From assembly GCA_002999035.1 (NCBI GenBank), contig CP027241.1:2618195-2682194 (forward strand): a DNA stretch of 64,000 nucleotides, in the 5' to 3' direction. A program made the translations under genes and the position numbers. This stretch comes from Lachnospiraceae bacterium oral taxon 500. GTDB lineage: Bacteria > Bacillota > Clostridia > Lachnospirales > Vallitaleaceae. Under the pieces are notes generated by a model that worked only from the letters and a program-made list of their open reading frames with translations, was not told the DNA's origin and ran no database searches. Shown one piece after another: positions 1 through 8,877 of the stretch (position 1 is the stretch's first letter; the number at the start of each line of letters is the position of its first letter).

Positions 1-661
1 GATGAAAGCGAACCCGTATCTGACTAAGACCAAAGCCGCGCAAAAATTCCTCTAACTCCGCCAAGCGACCAATCACCGCCTCATCCAAAAAATCTCCATA
101 GGGAAACCGGGTTGCATAGCAAGATCCCGACGGCTTATCCGCCAAAAACAGCCCTAATTCTTTGGCATAGGCCCTGATCTCGGCTTTGGTCAGACCACAC
201 TCAGCCAGGGGGCTTTTTACCCCCAGCTCCTCCAAAGCCTTCTTGCCCGGGCGGTAAACCTTCAAATCATCGGCATTGGTGCCGTCAATGATATGCCCGT
301 AGTTTTCGGCTTGAGCCAGCTCCAAAACCCGCTGAAACAAGTTCTTTTTGCACAAATAGCAGCGATCCTGCGGATTATGCCGAATGGAATCCGGAATTTG
401 CACTCCGGGCCGAACCAAACGATGCCTCAGCTGATACATGGCGCAAAGCCTGCCGGCGGTTTCCGTTTCTTCGGCCGGATATAAAACCGTCTGAAAAGTG
501 ACTGCTAAAAATCGCTCCCTGTCCCCTTCCGGCAGCCCGCCGACGCAGGCCAGCAGCAAAGCGCTGTCTACGCCGCCGGATAAGGCCAAAATCAAGCCTT
601 CTTTTAAATACGCCGCTAAAACGGCTGTTAATTTTTCTTTCTTAGCTGCAATATCCTTCAA
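1..661 (-). CDS. larE: LarE, ATP-dependent sulfur insertase (3' end outside window)
   Basis: Known family role: LarE adenylates the carboxylates of pyridinium-3,5-biscarboxylic acid mononucleotide and replaces them with thiocarboxylates in the synthesis of the nickel-pincer nucleotide cofactor. Seen here: a PP-loop SGGVDS at residues 28-33, DRCYLCKK near 99-106, DGTNADD near 126-132 and KPSGSCYATRFPYG near 176-190. The Cys at about 181 sits where the sacrificial Cys176 of Lactobacillus plantarum LarE is expected. I chose a TTG start at 661 because AGGAG lies six bases upstream, overlapping the end of larC; larC stops only three bases before it. About 220 codons are present, against a usual length near 270, so the C-terminus runs off the window. 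It is the last visible gene of larB-larC-larE. No LarA racemase is present here. Confidence 0.9.
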   Translation of the reverse strand, partial: MKDIAAKKEKLTAVLAAYLKEGLILALSGGVDSALLLACVGGLPEGDRERFLAVTFQTVLYPAEETETAGRLCAMYQLRHRLVRPGVQIPDSIRHNPQDRCYLCKKNLFQRVLELAQAENYGHIIDGTNADDLKVYRPGKKALEELGVKSPLAECGLTKAEIRAYAKELGLFLADKPSGSCYATRFPYGDFLDEAVIGRLAELEEFLRGFGLSQIRVRFH

Positions 662-664
662 TTT

Positions 665-2041
665 CTACTCCTGCTCATTCAAGTTCGTTTGGCTTTCCTT
701 CTGCCGGCGGATAGATTCAAACACCGAAAAAGAAATCTCGTTTAAAACCTCCTGTAAGGTCTTGTTTTGCTTTAAAGCAATCCGCTTAATATCCTCATAC
801 TCATAGGAAATTTTTTGCGTATTTTGCCACTGGGCAATCTTAACCTGATACGTCTCCCCGCCTAAGCTGCTTTCCAGATTTTGCCGCTCCATTTCCCGGC
901 GCGGGCAAAGCATATGGCGAAAGCCCAAGGTCGAAGTATGCTTAAAAATCAATTCGCTGAAGTAATCCAAATCCGCCGGATTCAGTAAAATCGTAACCGC
1001 GGTGGCCGGGCGATTTTTTTTCATAAAAATCGGCTGATAATAAATATCCTTTGCCCCTTCGGCTAACATCAGCTCCATAAAAAAGCCCAATTCTTCTCCG
1101 GTCATATCATCCACCTGAAACCGAAGTTCCAGCACCTCCGATTCCAGTCCGGCCGCCGCGCCTGCTTTTTCCAGCAGGGAAGTTCTGACTACATTGGGAA
1201 TGACCTGATCTCTCTTGCCGGCGCCATAACCGGTGGCCGTCAGCAGCCCCTCCGGCATCGGGCCATATTCGCTGACCAGCGCCGCCAAAATTGCTGCTCC
1301 GGTCGGCGTCAGCAGTTCCCCCTTAATTTCCGTCTGATAATAGGGAATACCTGCTTCTTTTAATATTTCCAAAGTTGCCGGTGCCGGCAGTGGCATCAGG
1401 CCATGCGCACAGCGCACAAAGCCCGTTCCTACCGCTACCCGGCTGGCAGCTGCCTTTTCAATTCCCAGACAATCCACACAAATTGCTGCCCCGACAATAT
1501 CGACAATGGAATCAATCGCTCCCACCTCATGAAAATGAACTTCATTTAAGGGCTTGCCATGAACCCTGCTTTCTGCTCTGGCCACAAAACCAAAAACTTT
1601 TTTAGCCAGCTCCTGTACCCGCAGTGACAAATCACTTTTTTCAATAATCTGGTGAATATCCGCTAAGTTTCGGTGGATATGGGTATGTTCATGAGTATGG
1701 CTGCCCTCTTCATGATGATGGTCGTGGTCATGATGGTGATCATGGTCATGGTAGTGGTCATGATCATGATAATGGTCATGGTCGTGATGGTGATCATGGT
1801 CATGATGATACTCATGCTCATGATGGTGGTCATGACTTTCCTTTTTTAAAATAACATCCACATAGGTGGCAGCAATCCCGTTTTTATCCATGGTCGATAC
1901 TTCCAGTGCAAATTCATCATCCAAACGAAGCTTACTCAGTTCCCGCTTCAAATAATCAAGCTCTACGCCCAGTTCCAACATAGCCGCCAAAAACATATTG
2001 CCGCTCATACCGGAAAAACATTCCAAATATAAAGTTTTCAT
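665..2041 (-). CDS. larC: LarC, nickel insertion protein for the pincer cofactor
   Basis: LarC is the CTP-dependent nickel insertase (cyclometallase) that finishes the nickel-pincer nucleotide. The 458-residue reading frame is uninterrupted, covering what is split into LarC1 and LarC2 by a frameshift in L. plantarum. The N-terminus (YLECFSGMSGNM) and the HFHEVGAIDSIVDIVGA stretch are typical of the family. Residues 69-124 form a His/Asp-rich metal-binding type loop containing five DHDHxH hexads. A GAGGAGAAAAGG ribosome site precedes the ATG. It lies 12 bases after larB and three bases before larE, so the three are surely one transcript. The His-rich loop probably stores or hands over Ni2+, which is an inference from composition. 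Confidence 0.93.
   Translation of the reverse strand: MKTLYLECFSGMSGNMFLAAMLELGVELDYLKRELSKLRLDDEFALEVSTMDKNGIAATYVDVILKKESHDHHHEHEYHHDHDHHHDHDHYHDHDHYHDHDHHHDHDHHHEEGSHTHEHTHIHRNLADIHQIIEKSDLSLRVQELAKKVFGFVARAESRVHGKPLNEVHFHEVGAIDSIVDIVGAAICVDCLGIEKAAASRVAVGTGFVRCAHGLMPLPAPATLEILKEAGIPYYQTEIKGELLTPTGAAILAALVSEYGPMPEGLLTATGYGAGKRDQVIPNVVRTSLLEKAGAAAGLESEVLELRFQVDDMTGEELGFFMELMLAEGAKDIYYQPIFMKKNRPATAVTILLNPADLDYFSELIFKHTSTLGFRHMLCPRREMERQNLESSLGGETYQVKIAQWQNTQKISYEYEDIKRIALKQNKTLQEVLNEISFSVFESIRRQKESQTNLNEQE
1712..1801 (-). repeat. Five tandem 18-bp units coding DHDHxH in LarC
   Basis: Residues 81-110 of LarC read as DHDHHH, DHDHYH, DHDHYH, DHDHHH, DHDHHH. The DNA is a tandem array with an 18-bp period using mostly CAT/CAC and GAT/GAC codons. 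Such arrays change length by slippage, so the copy number may vary between strains. Confidence 0.9.
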
Positions 2042-2053
2042 CCTTTTCTCCTC

Positions 2054-2824
2054 TTAAAATAAATCTTCTGACAAGTTCATCCGGTTGATCATGGCCGCCA
2101 AATAGCCTGCCCCGAATCCGTTATCAATGTTGACCACACTGACACCGCTGGCGCAGGAATTAAGCATGGACAGCAGCGCTGATACTCCGCCGAAATTGGC
2201 GCCGTACCCGACACTGGTCGGCACGGCAATCACCGGTTTATCGGTCAGCCCACCGATTACACTGGCTAAAGCTCCTTCCATCCCGGCTACGGCAATGATT
2301 ACATTGGCCTTTCGAATTTGTTCCAATTTGTCCAACAGCCGGTGCAGCCCAGCCACACCGACATCATAAATCCGGTCGACCGGATTGCCGTACAGCTCAC
2401 AGGTCAGTGCCGCTTCTTCCGCCACTTTAATATCTGCCGTTCCGCCGGTACAGACCGCAACCGTCCCGGCCCGCATTTTTACTTCCCGGCGCTTAATAAT
2501 ACACAGCCGCGGAATCGGATAATAAACCGCATCCGCCGCCACTGTCTGAATAACCGCCGCTGCTTCCGGTGAAACTCTGGTCGCCAGAATAATACCGGCA
2601 TCATGCTCCAGCATTGACTGAACAATGCCCCTGACATGCTCCAGCGCTTTGCCCTCACAGTAGATCACTTCCGGATAACCATTGCGCATCTGCCGGTGAT
2701 AATCAATTTTAGCATATCCTAATTCTGCATAGGATAAATCTTTCAAAATCTTGGCGCCGGCTTCAACCGAAACCGAGCCTTCCTTTATTTTTCCCAATAA
2801 GTTTACAATTTCTTTTTCCTGCAC
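2054..2824 (-). CDS. larB: LarB, nicotinate dinucleotide carboxylase/hydrolase
   Basis: LarB carboxylates the pyridinium ring of nicotinic acid adenine dinucleotide and hydrolyses the phosphoanhydride, giving pyridinium-3,5-biscarboxylic acid mononucleotide, the first step of nickel-pincer synthesis. The 256-residue protein has the PurE-like C-terminal half (for example VAGMEGALASVIGGL and PVIAVPTSVGYG) and the usual family length. The start is GTG at 2824, with GGAG seven bases upstream; no ATG fits as well. It is the first gene of the larBCE group. No obvious sigmaA promoter was seen in the short upstream gap, so transcription might begin there or read through from cysK past the weak hairpin between them. 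Confidence 0.92.
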   Translation of the reverse strand: MQEKEIVNLLGKIKEGSVSVEAGAKILKDLSYAELGYAKIDYHRQMRNGYPEVIYCEGKALEHVRGIVQSMLEHDAGIILATRVSPEAAAVIQTVAADAVYYPIPRLCIIKRREVKMRAGTVAVCTGGTADIKVAEEAALTCELYGNPVDRIYDVGVAGLHRLLDKLEQIRKANVIIAVAGMEGALASVIGGLTDKPVIAVPTSVGYGANFGGVSALLSMLNSCASGVSVVNIDNGFGAGYLAAMINRMNLSEDLF

Positions 2825-2918
2825 AAATATTCTCCTTTGCCAGTTGCTTTTCCCTGACGAAACTCCACATGCTTCTGCGAATCGCCAAGTAAAAACTATT
2901 CTTTGAATAAGGGAAAGT

Positions 2919-3000
2919 CAAAAAAACCATATAACAACATTTTAAAACCAGGCAGACTTACCGCATATTCCGGAATCAAATGGATGTTATATGGTTTTTG
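2919..3000 (-). terminator. Inverted repeat with U-tract after cysK
   Basis: On the minus strand AAAAACCATATAACA just after the cysK stop pairs with TGTTATATGGTTTTTTT about 45 bases later, ending in a run of T. The arms are A/T-rich and the loop is unusually long (it contains the palindrome ATTCCGGAAT), so termination may be partial, allowing read-through into larB. Confidence 0.5.
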
Positions 3001-3001
3001 A

Positions 3002-3928
3002 TTACAAAAATAATTCCGTGGAAAGATATCTTTCACCGGTATCACAAATCACCGTCAAAATGTTTTGACCGGCAAATTCCGCTTTTCTGGCTATCTGCAT
3101 AGCGGCAAACACATTGGCCGCCGAAGACACCCCGGCCAGAATTCCTTCCTTTTCCGCCAATTCCTTCGCTGTCTGTTTGGCATCTTCATAACGGACTTGA
3201 ATAATCTCGTCATAAACCTTGACATTAAGCGTTTTCGGGATAAATCCCGCACCAATCCCCTGAATTTTGTGTGCTCCGGCAACTCCGCCCGACAGCACCG
3301 GTGAATCAATCGGCTCAACTGCCGCAACCCACAGCCCGGGAATTTCCTGCTTCAGAATCTCACCCACGCCGGTCAGCGTTCCGCCGGTTCCTACTCCTGC
3401 CGCAAAAGCAGCTAAGTTCTTATCCGTATCGGCTAAAATCTCCTTGGCCGTCGTCTGCCGGTGCGCTTCCGGATTGGCCGGATTTTCAAACTGGCTCGGC
3501 ATAAAACTGTTCGGAATCTGCAAAAGAAGCTCCGCCGCCTTGGCCAGCGAGCCTTTCATGCCTTGCCCGGCCGGCGTTAAAACTACCTTTGCGCCGTAAG
3601 CCGCCAGCAAGTTGCGGCGTTCTATTGACATCGACTCGGGCATCGTTAAAATCACCGAATATCCCTTAACCGCACCGATCCACGCCAGACCAATGCCGGT
3701 ATTGCCGCTGGTCGCTTCAATCAAAGTGCCGCCCGGCTTAAGCCGCCCTTCGCGTTCAGCCGTTTCAATCATATTTAAAGCAATCCGATCTTTGACCGAT
3801 CCGCCCGGATTCGCTGATTCCAACTTTACTAAAATTTCGGCCGCCAGTCCGTGACCGGCTGCTAATCGTTTTAAAGAAATAATCGGCGTCCGGCCGACCA
3901 AATCAGTTAACCGCTCAAAGATTTTCAT
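3002..3928 (-). CDS. cysK: Cysteine synthase (O-acetylserine sulfhydrylase)
   Basis: PLP enzyme that makes L-cysteine from O-acetylserine and sulfide in the cytoplasm. The 308-residue protein has the full set of marks: the PLP lysine in NPGGSVKDR near residue 46, the substrate loop EATSGNTG near 70, the phosphate-binding GVGTGGTLTG near 180, and the C-terminal ICDTGERYLST. Length matches CysK. An AAAGGAG site precedes the ATG. It lies 38 bases after nrdR in the same direction, but has its own inverted repeat downstream. CysM-type or cystathionine beta-synthase activity cannot be excluded from sequence alone, though the motifs favour CysK. Confidence 0.93.
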   Translation of the reverse strand: MKIFERLTDLVGRTPIISLKRLAAGHGLAAEILVKLESANPGGSVKDRIALNMIETAEREGRLKPGGTLIEATSGNTGIGLAWIGAVKGYSVILTMPESMSIERRNLLAAYGAKVVLTPAGQGMKGSLAKAAELLLQIPNSFMPSQFENPANPEAHRQTTAKEILADTDKNLAAFAAGVGTGGTLTGVGEILKQEIPGLWVAAVEPIDSPVLSGGVAGAHKIQGIGAGFIPKTLNVKVYDEIIQVRYEDAKQTAKELAEKEGILAGVSSAANVFAAMQIARKAEFAGQNILTVICDTGERYLSTELFL

Positions 3929-3966
3929 GCTGTCTCCTTTGTTTTATAATGATCAACCGAGCACGT

Positions 3967-4464
3967 TTACCGTTCCTTTTCAGCAGCCGGTTTTTCCGAT
4001 TTAACCGCCTGCCGGTCTGTTTTCAAATCATTGATTTCGCTGACAAAACCGGAAATATCTTTAAACTCCCGATAAATCGAGGCAAACCGGACATATGCCA
4101 CTTCGTCCAAATCCCTAAGCTTATCCATCACCAAACCGCCAATCAATGCCGAAGAAACTTCTTTGGCCAACTCGCTGTATAAAGTATTCTCAATACTATC
4201 CACCAAAGCGTCAATCTGATCGCGGGAAACCGCCCGCTTATGGCAGGCACGCATTACACCGGACAATACTTTCTCCCGGGAATACGGCTCTCTGGTACTG
4301 TCTTTTTTGACCACACTCAAAGGGCTGCGCTCAATGATTTCAAACGTAGTAAACCGTTTGCCGCAAGCCTCGCACTGACGCCGGCGCCGAATCGAACTTT
4401 GATCCTCTGTTTTTCGGGAATCAATTACCTTGGTATCGGGAAAGGAACAAACCGGACATTTCAT
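3967..4464 (-). CDS. nrdR: NrdR, repressor of ribonucleotide reductase genes
   Basis: NrdR senses (d)ATP with an ATP-cone and binds NrdR boxes at nrd promoters. Seen: an N-terminal zinc ribbon with CPVC at residues 3-6 and CEAC at 32-35, an arginine-rich RRRR patch, then an ATP-cone beginning near VVKKDSTREPYSREKV and ending in YVRFASIYREF. The 165-residue length is slightly above the usual 150 because of a charged tail (KTDRQAVKSEKPAAEKER). The ATG follows the ftsZ stop by three bases, with its AAGGGA ribosome site inside the last ftsZ codons, so the two are translationally linked. No ribonucleotide reductase gene is in the window. Confidence 0.95.
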   Translation of the reverse strand: MKCPVCSFPDTKVIDSRKTEDQSSIRRRRQCEACGKRFTTFEIIERSPLSVVKKDSTREPYSREKVLSGVMRACHKRAVSRDQIDALVDSIENTLYSELAKEVSSALIGGLVMDKLRDLDEVAYVRFASIYREFKDISGFVSEINDLKTDRQAVKSEKPAAEKER

Positions 4465-4467
4465 AGC

Positions 4468-5613
4468 CTATCCCTTCTTTCTTTTTTGTAAAAAGAATGG
4501 AATTTCAATTTCCGGCTCCTGAGCAGCCAACTCACGCTCCTTTGCCGCCCCTTCCTTTTCTGATTTTTCCGCTTTTTCCGCTTCTGCCGTCTCCTGCTGC
4601 GAAGCTGCTTCTTCAGAACGTTCCTGCTTGGTCAGGTTAATCTGGAAGTCATTTGCTTCCGGCTGACCGTTAAAACCGGTGGCAATCACCATCACGATCA
4701 TTTCATCGCCCAAACTGTCATTTTCCACCTGTCCAAAAATAATATTGGCATTCTGACCGGTTGCTTTCCGGATATACTCCAAGCTTTCCTTGACATCAAC
4801 CATCGACACTTCTTCCGAAGCAATCACATTGACCAGCATTTGAGTCGCACCGGCAATGGATGTTTCCAATAATGGACTGTTAATCGCCATCTTGGCAGCT
4901 TCTTCCGCTCTCTTTTCACCGCTGGCCCGGCCGACACCGATATGCGCCACGCCCTGCCCTTTCATAATCCGGGCAGCATCATTATAATCCAGATTGATGA
5001 CGCCTTCTTCATAAATAATTTGAGAAATGCCCTCAACCGCCTGCTGCAGTACTTCATTCGCTTTGGCATAAGCTACCTTGGTCGAGGCTTTCTTATCGAT
5101 AATCGAAAAAATCTTTTCATTGGGAATCACCAGCAGCGTATCCACATACTGCTTTAACGCAGCAATCCCCTTCTCCGCATATTCCATCCGCTGCGGACCT
5201 TCAAACTCAAACGGTTTGGTAACAATACCGATGGTTAAAATGCCTAATTCCTTGGCTAACGCCGCAATCAGCGGTGCCGCTCCCGTTCCGGTGCCGCCGC
5301 CCATACCGGCCGTAATAAAAAGCATATCATACTCTTTAATTGCTGCCAAAAGCTCTTCCTTGCTTTCCTCGGCCGCCTGCAATCCGATTTCCGGCCTTGC
5401 TCCAGCACCCAGACCCTTGGTCAGCTTTTCTCCGATTTGAATCTTATTGCTTGATTTTGATGAGGTTAATTGCTGAGCGTCGGTATTGACTACGGCGTAT
5501 TCCACCCCTTTGATGTGCTGATCAATCATCCGATTAACCGCATTGTTGCCGCCGCCGCCGACTCCTATTACCAGCATTTTCGCCAAATTTCCTTCATTGT
5601 TTATCGTAATCAA
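4468..5613 (-). CDS. ftsZ: Cell division protein FtsZ
   Basis: Tubulin-like GTPase that forms the Z ring. Visible: VIGVGGGGNNAVNRM at the N-terminus, the tubulin signature GGGTGTGAAP, and the conserved NLDYNDAARIM and IGVGRASGEKRAEEAA segments. A variable acidic linker (SEEAASQQETAEAEKAEK) is followed by a conserved tail EIEIPFFLQKRKKG that would bind partner proteins. I place the start at TTG 5613, because AGGAGGG lies six bases upstream; an in-frame ATG further upstream falls in promoter sequence and has no ribosome site. That gives 381 residues. A separate promoter sits directly before it, so ftsZ-nrdR can be expressed independently of the rest of the division cluster. Confidence 0.96.
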   Translation of the reverse strand: MITINNEGNLAKMLVIGVGGGGNNAVNRMIDQHIKGVEYAVVNTDAQQLTSSKSSNKIQIGEKLTKGLGAGARPEIGLQAAEESKEELLAAIKEYDMLFITAGMGGGTGTGAAPLIAALAKELGILTIGIVTKPFEFEGPQRMEYAEKGIAALKQYVDTLLVIPNEKIFSIIDKKASTKVAYAKANEVLQQAVEGISQIIYEEGVINLDYNDAARIMKGQGVAHIGVGRASGEKRAEEAAKMAINSPLLETSIAGATQMLVNVIASEEVSMVDVKESLEYIRKATGQNANIIFGQVENDSLGDEMIVMVIATGFNGQPEANDFQINLTKQERSEEAASQQETAEAEKAEKSEKEGAAKERELAAQEPEIEIPFFLQKRKKG

Positions 5614-5652
5614 AGTAGCCCTCCTAAGTTCTCTGAATTCAGTCTTATTCCT

Positions 5653-5680
5653 ATTATAATACATTTTACCATTTTCGCAA
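5653..5680 (-). promoter_or_regulatory. SigmaA-type promoter for ftsZ
   Basis: Minus strand TTGCGA (5675-5680) and a perfect TATAAT (5653-5658) separated by 16 bases. It sits between the ftsQ stop and the ftsZ ribosome site, giving a predicted leader of about 35 bases. Confidence 0.75.
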
Positions 5681-5697
5681 GTCTTTTTTCCCAAAGC

Positions 5698-6465
5698 CTA
5701 TTGCTTTTTTTCTTCCTCCACCGCCATCTCCGCCTCCTGCCGGTCTTCCGCGAAAGGATCCGACGGCAAATCCGTCCGCCGGAAAATTATTTTCTTATCT
5801 GGATTTTCCAAAAACAAAATTCCCTCTTTCTCCGGGCCGATATCGGCTAAAATATCCTTGAGCAGCCCGAACTTTTCCTCCAACTTGCGGGCGTTGCCGA
5901 TATTGGCCTTGATTTTGCCGAAGTCAATACTGATTTGCTCGGTTTTCTTATAATTCAGGTTAATTACCTTGACCGGCAGCTGATAAGCACTTATCAATTT
6001 ATAAATATTCAAAAGTGCCAGCCTTGTTTCCTCGTCAATCTCCAACGGTTCATTTAAAGCAAAACTCTTAACGGTCAGGCCCTCAATCCGGGCAGTATCG
6101 GGATCCGGTGTTTTTACGCTGTCAATAATATAAGCATTGGAGTCAACACACAAATAACTGCTCATATATTTAACATAACCCATTCTTTCTTTTTCAATCA
6201 CTTCAATTTTAATCGTTGTCACGGTCGGATAACTAATCTCCATTCGGGCAATATATCCCTTATTCTCAATCCGCTTTGGCCGATGCTTAATGGTATCGAG
6301 CACCGTCGCCTCCCGGGAGAATCCGGCCAGCTGCAAAATCTCATCATCCGTATTATGTGCGTTGCCGCTGATATCAATCTGAACAATCCTGACCATGCCG
6401 CTGACAAAGTAAAAGCCGGCCGCCAAAGCAATGATCAGCAGCAATATTCCTATTTTGTACTTCAT
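5698..6465 (-). CDS. ftsQ: FtsQ/DivIB division protein
   Basis: Bitopic divisome protein that joins FtsL and DivIC/FtsB. The 255 residues consist of an N-terminal membrane helix (IGILLLIIALAAGFYFVSG, residues 5-23), a POTRA domain starting at VQIDISGNAHNTDDEIL, the beta domain (for example RIEGLTVKSFALNEP and VKVINLNYKKTEQI) and a charged tail. The outward topology is expected from family knowledge. It stands between ftsW and ftsZ, its usual place. The cytoplasmic N-terminus is only a few residues long, shorter than in many DivIB proteins. Confidence 0.85.
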   Translation of the reverse strand: MKYKIGILLLIIALAAGFYFVSGMVRIVQIDISGNAHNTDDEILQLAGFSREATVLDTIKHRPKRIENKGYIARMEISYPTVTTIKIEVIEKERMGYVKYMSSYLCVDSNAYIIDSVKTPDPDTARIEGLTVKSFALNEPLEIDEETRLALLNIYKLISAYQLPVKVINLNYKKTEQISIDFGKIKANIGNARKLEEKFGLLKDILADIGPEKEGILFLENPDKKIIFRRTDLPSDPFAEDRQEAEMAVEEEKKQ

Positions 6466-6596
6466 TGTTTCGTCCTATCCTGTGTTTTTCTGATTCTAAG
6501 CAGGGATACCGTTTATCCGGCCAAAAGGCAAAGATTTCGTAAGCCGCTGCAAGTTTCCTCAAAACCGAAAGTATTCGTTTCCGTCCCAATATCCGC

Positions 6597-7766
6597 TTAT
6601 TCGCTGATAGCTTCAATTTTTTTCATATATTGGTACTGATTTTTCTTGGCAATACTTAAAACCAAAGCCATTTCCATACATAAAAACAAAAGCGAGGAGC
6701 CGCCGTAGCTAATAAACGGCAGCGGCATCCCGGTATTGGGCAAAAGGCTGCTGGCCACGCCGATATTGATAACGACCTGACTGACGATTTGCAACATCAC
6801 ACCAATTACAATCAAACTATCCCGGATCTCACCGGCTGCCACCGCCGTCTGCAAAAGCTGATAAAGCAGCCCTAAATACAGGAGCAAAATCAATCCCGCT
6901 CCGAAAAAACCCAATTCTTCACAAATAATGGCAAAAATAATATCATGATGCGCCTGACTGATCCGTCCCATTTTTTGTAAGGATTGCCCCAGTCCCCGGC
7001 CAAAAAAACCGCCTGAACCAATCGCCAGCAGCGACTGCACCGTTTGCCGGCCGGCTCCGTCCGCCTGCTGCCAGGCACCGCCCTTCATCAAGCTCATCCG
7101 CATTTGCCGGTTGCTTTTTAAAAAATAGAAAAACACCAGCAGCGTTCCGCCCAGTCCTCCGCCCATCACAACTGTCTGCCATATATTTCGATAGGTGATA
7201 AAAATCATCCCACCGCCAATCGCCAAAATAACCGCTGCTGTGCTGTAATCCTCCTTGGCTACCAGTGCCACCGGCAATGCTAAAACCGCCAATAAATAAA
7301 AGAGTGCCTTCGGCTTATTTAAATACTGCTGCCATTTTTCCAGCAAAATCGCCAAGGTGACAATCACCGCTAACTTGGTCAATTCCGATGGCTGAAAACT
7401 AAAAGAACTGATTTTAATCGCCCGGGCCGCACCCCGGGTCGCATCTCCTTTAAAAATGACCAGCATCATCAAAGCTAAAGCCGCCGGATAGCCGATAATC
7501 GACAGCAAGGCAGAGCTGAACCGAACCTGAATATGTGCTCCGACAGTAATAATCACCATGCCGATAATCCCGTAAATTAATTGTTTCAGCCAAATCTGTC
7601 CTTTTAACGGCAGCACCTTGCCGTCATAATCCAGCAATAAATTAAAGCTGGAGCTGTACACCATGATTACGCCGAAAGCAATCAAAAACATTACCACAAA
7701 GTAAATGCTCCAGTCCATACTGCCCCGAATATTAAGGATTTTATGAATTTTTCTTTCTCGTTCCAT
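6597..7766 (-). CDS. ftsW: FtsW/RodA/SpoVE family glycan polymerase
   Basis: SEDS-family peptidoglycan glycosyltransferase, a polytopic membrane enzyme that works with a class B PBP. The 389 residues show many hydrophobic helices and the family marks: FQPSELTKLA near residue 125, the long extracellular loop with HHDIIFAIICEELGF near 270, and NTGMPLPFISYGGSS near 340. In a division cluster FtsW is the best name, although SpoVE is possible in a spore former. Its partner FtsI/SpoVD lies upstream in the cluster. The gene normally found before it (murD) and after it (murG) are both missing. Confidence 0.92.
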   Translation of the reverse strand: MERERKIHKILNIRGSMDWSIYFVVMFLIAFGVIMVYSSSFNLLLDYDGKVLPLKGQIWLKQLIYGIIGMVIITVGAHIQVRFSSALLSIIGYPAALALMMLVIFKGDATRGAARAIKISSFSFQPSELTKLAVIVTLAILLEKWQQYLNKPKALFYLLAVLALPVALVAKEDYSTAAVILAIGGGMIFITYRNIWQTVVMGGGLGGTLLVFFYFLKSNRQMRMSLMKGGAWQQADGAGRQTVQSLLAIGSGGFFGRGLGQSLQKMGRISQAHHDIIFAIICEELGFFGAGLILLLYLGLLYQLLQTAVAAGEIRDSLIVIGVMLQIVSQVVINIGVASSLLPNTGMPLPFISYGGSSLLFLCMEMALVLSIAKKNQYQYMKKIEAISE

Positions 7767-7788
7767 CCCGGCTCCTTATTTGTCCACA

Positions 7789-7885
7789 GTTCAGGCAAAC
7801 AGGTGTTTATGCTTGATATGCCGGCGGAGAACTTGCTCTTTTAACGCACATCAAGTGTAACTGCCTATTTGCTTAACGCCTGAAC
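7789..7885. repeat. Family 1 palindromic intergenic element, copy 1
   Basis: A 97-bp imperfect palindrome with perfect ends GTTCAGGC and GCCTGAAC. Inner halves also pair (GTTTATGCTTGATATGC against the complement of GCACATCAAGTGTAAC). The core GCTTGATATGCCGG is shared with copies at 62770 and, more loosely, 48760 and 57152. It fills the mraY-ftsW gap inside the division cluster. Confidence 0.8.
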
Positions 7886-7905
7886 AATCACCTTTGTTTT
7901 AATAC

Positions 7906-8877
7906 TTATAGGATGCTATACAGCGCGATCAGCGAGGCTGCGATCGTCACCAGAGTAAAATAGGCCACAATTTTCGTTTCTTTGACCCCGGTGAGTTCAA
8001 AATGATGATGAATCGGAGTCATCTTAAAAACCCGCTTACCGGTTTTCTTAAAATACGCCACCTGAATCATGACCGACAGAGATTCGACCAAATAAATAAC
8101 GCCAAACAACAAAATCAGGAGCGGAATCTGCAGCTGAATCGAAGCAAAAGCAACAAAGCCGCCAATTGCCAGCGAACCGGTGTCGCCCATAAATACTTTG
8201 GCCGGATAAGCGTTAAACCACAAAAATCCCAATAATCCGGCAAAAAAGATAAGCGCCAACACACCGATTTCAACCCGCCCCATCCAAAACGCCGCCACTG
8301 CCAGAAAAACCATCATCACCGAACTAACCGAGGCCGACAAACCGTCCAGACCATCGGTTAAATTGGCGCCGTTGGTGGTGCCGAAAATAACCAGCAGAGC
8401 AAAAACATACCATAAACCGCCCAGATCACAAAAGATACCGGTAAACGGAATCCGAATCTGAGTAAGAAGCTGTCCCCGCCCAAATTGATAGGCAAAATAA
8501 GCAATAATCACCGCCAGCTGAGCAATCAGCTTCTGATATGCCCTGAGCCCCAATGAGCGCTTTAGTACCACCTTAATAAAATCATCGGCAAAGCCAATAG
8601 CCGCACAGCCTAAGGTCGCCCAAAAAACCGGGCCGGAATTGCCGCTGAAAAATCCCAGCAAAATAAAAGGAAACAGGAATATCACACCACCCATGGTCGG
8701 TGTACCGGCTTTTTTTAAATGACTCTGCGGCCCGTCCTCTCTGACATACTGCCCCAGTTTAATCCGGCGCAGAAATGGAATAAATGCATAGCCGCCGCTG
8801 ACCGTCATCACCAGCACCACCAGCACCAGCAAAATCAGCTGACGCGCAACTGTACTTAACATTGCTTGCTCCCCCAT
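7906..8877 (-). CDS. mraY: Phospho-MurNAc-pentapeptide translocase MraY
   Basis: Polytopic membrane enzyme that transfers phospho-MurNAc-pentapeptide from UDP to undecaprenyl phosphate, making lipid I. The 323-residue protein has the family landmarks: PTMGGVIFL, FADDFIKV (catalytic aspartates), NLTDGLDGLSA, FMGDTGSLAIGG and MTPIHHHFELTG. Its start overlaps the end of murE by 22 bases, implying translational coupling. Downstream is a family 1 palindrome and then ftsW. Confidence 0.96.
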   Translation of the reverse strand: MGEQAMLSTVARQLILLVLVVLVMTVSGGYAFIPFLRRIKLGQYVREDGPQSHLKKAGTPTMGGVIFLFPFILLGFFSGNSGPVFWATLGCAAIGFADDFIKVVLKRSLGLRAYQKLIAQLAVIIAYFAYQFGRGQLLTQIRIPFTGIFCDLGGLWYVFALLVIFGTTNGANLTDGLDGLSASVSSVMMVFLAVAAFWMGRVEIGVLALIFFAGLLGFLWFNAYPAKVFMGDTGSLAIGGFVAFASIQLQIPLLILLFGVIYLVESLSVMIQVAYFKKTGKRVFKMTPIHHHFELTGVKETKIVAYFTLVTIAASLIALYSIL

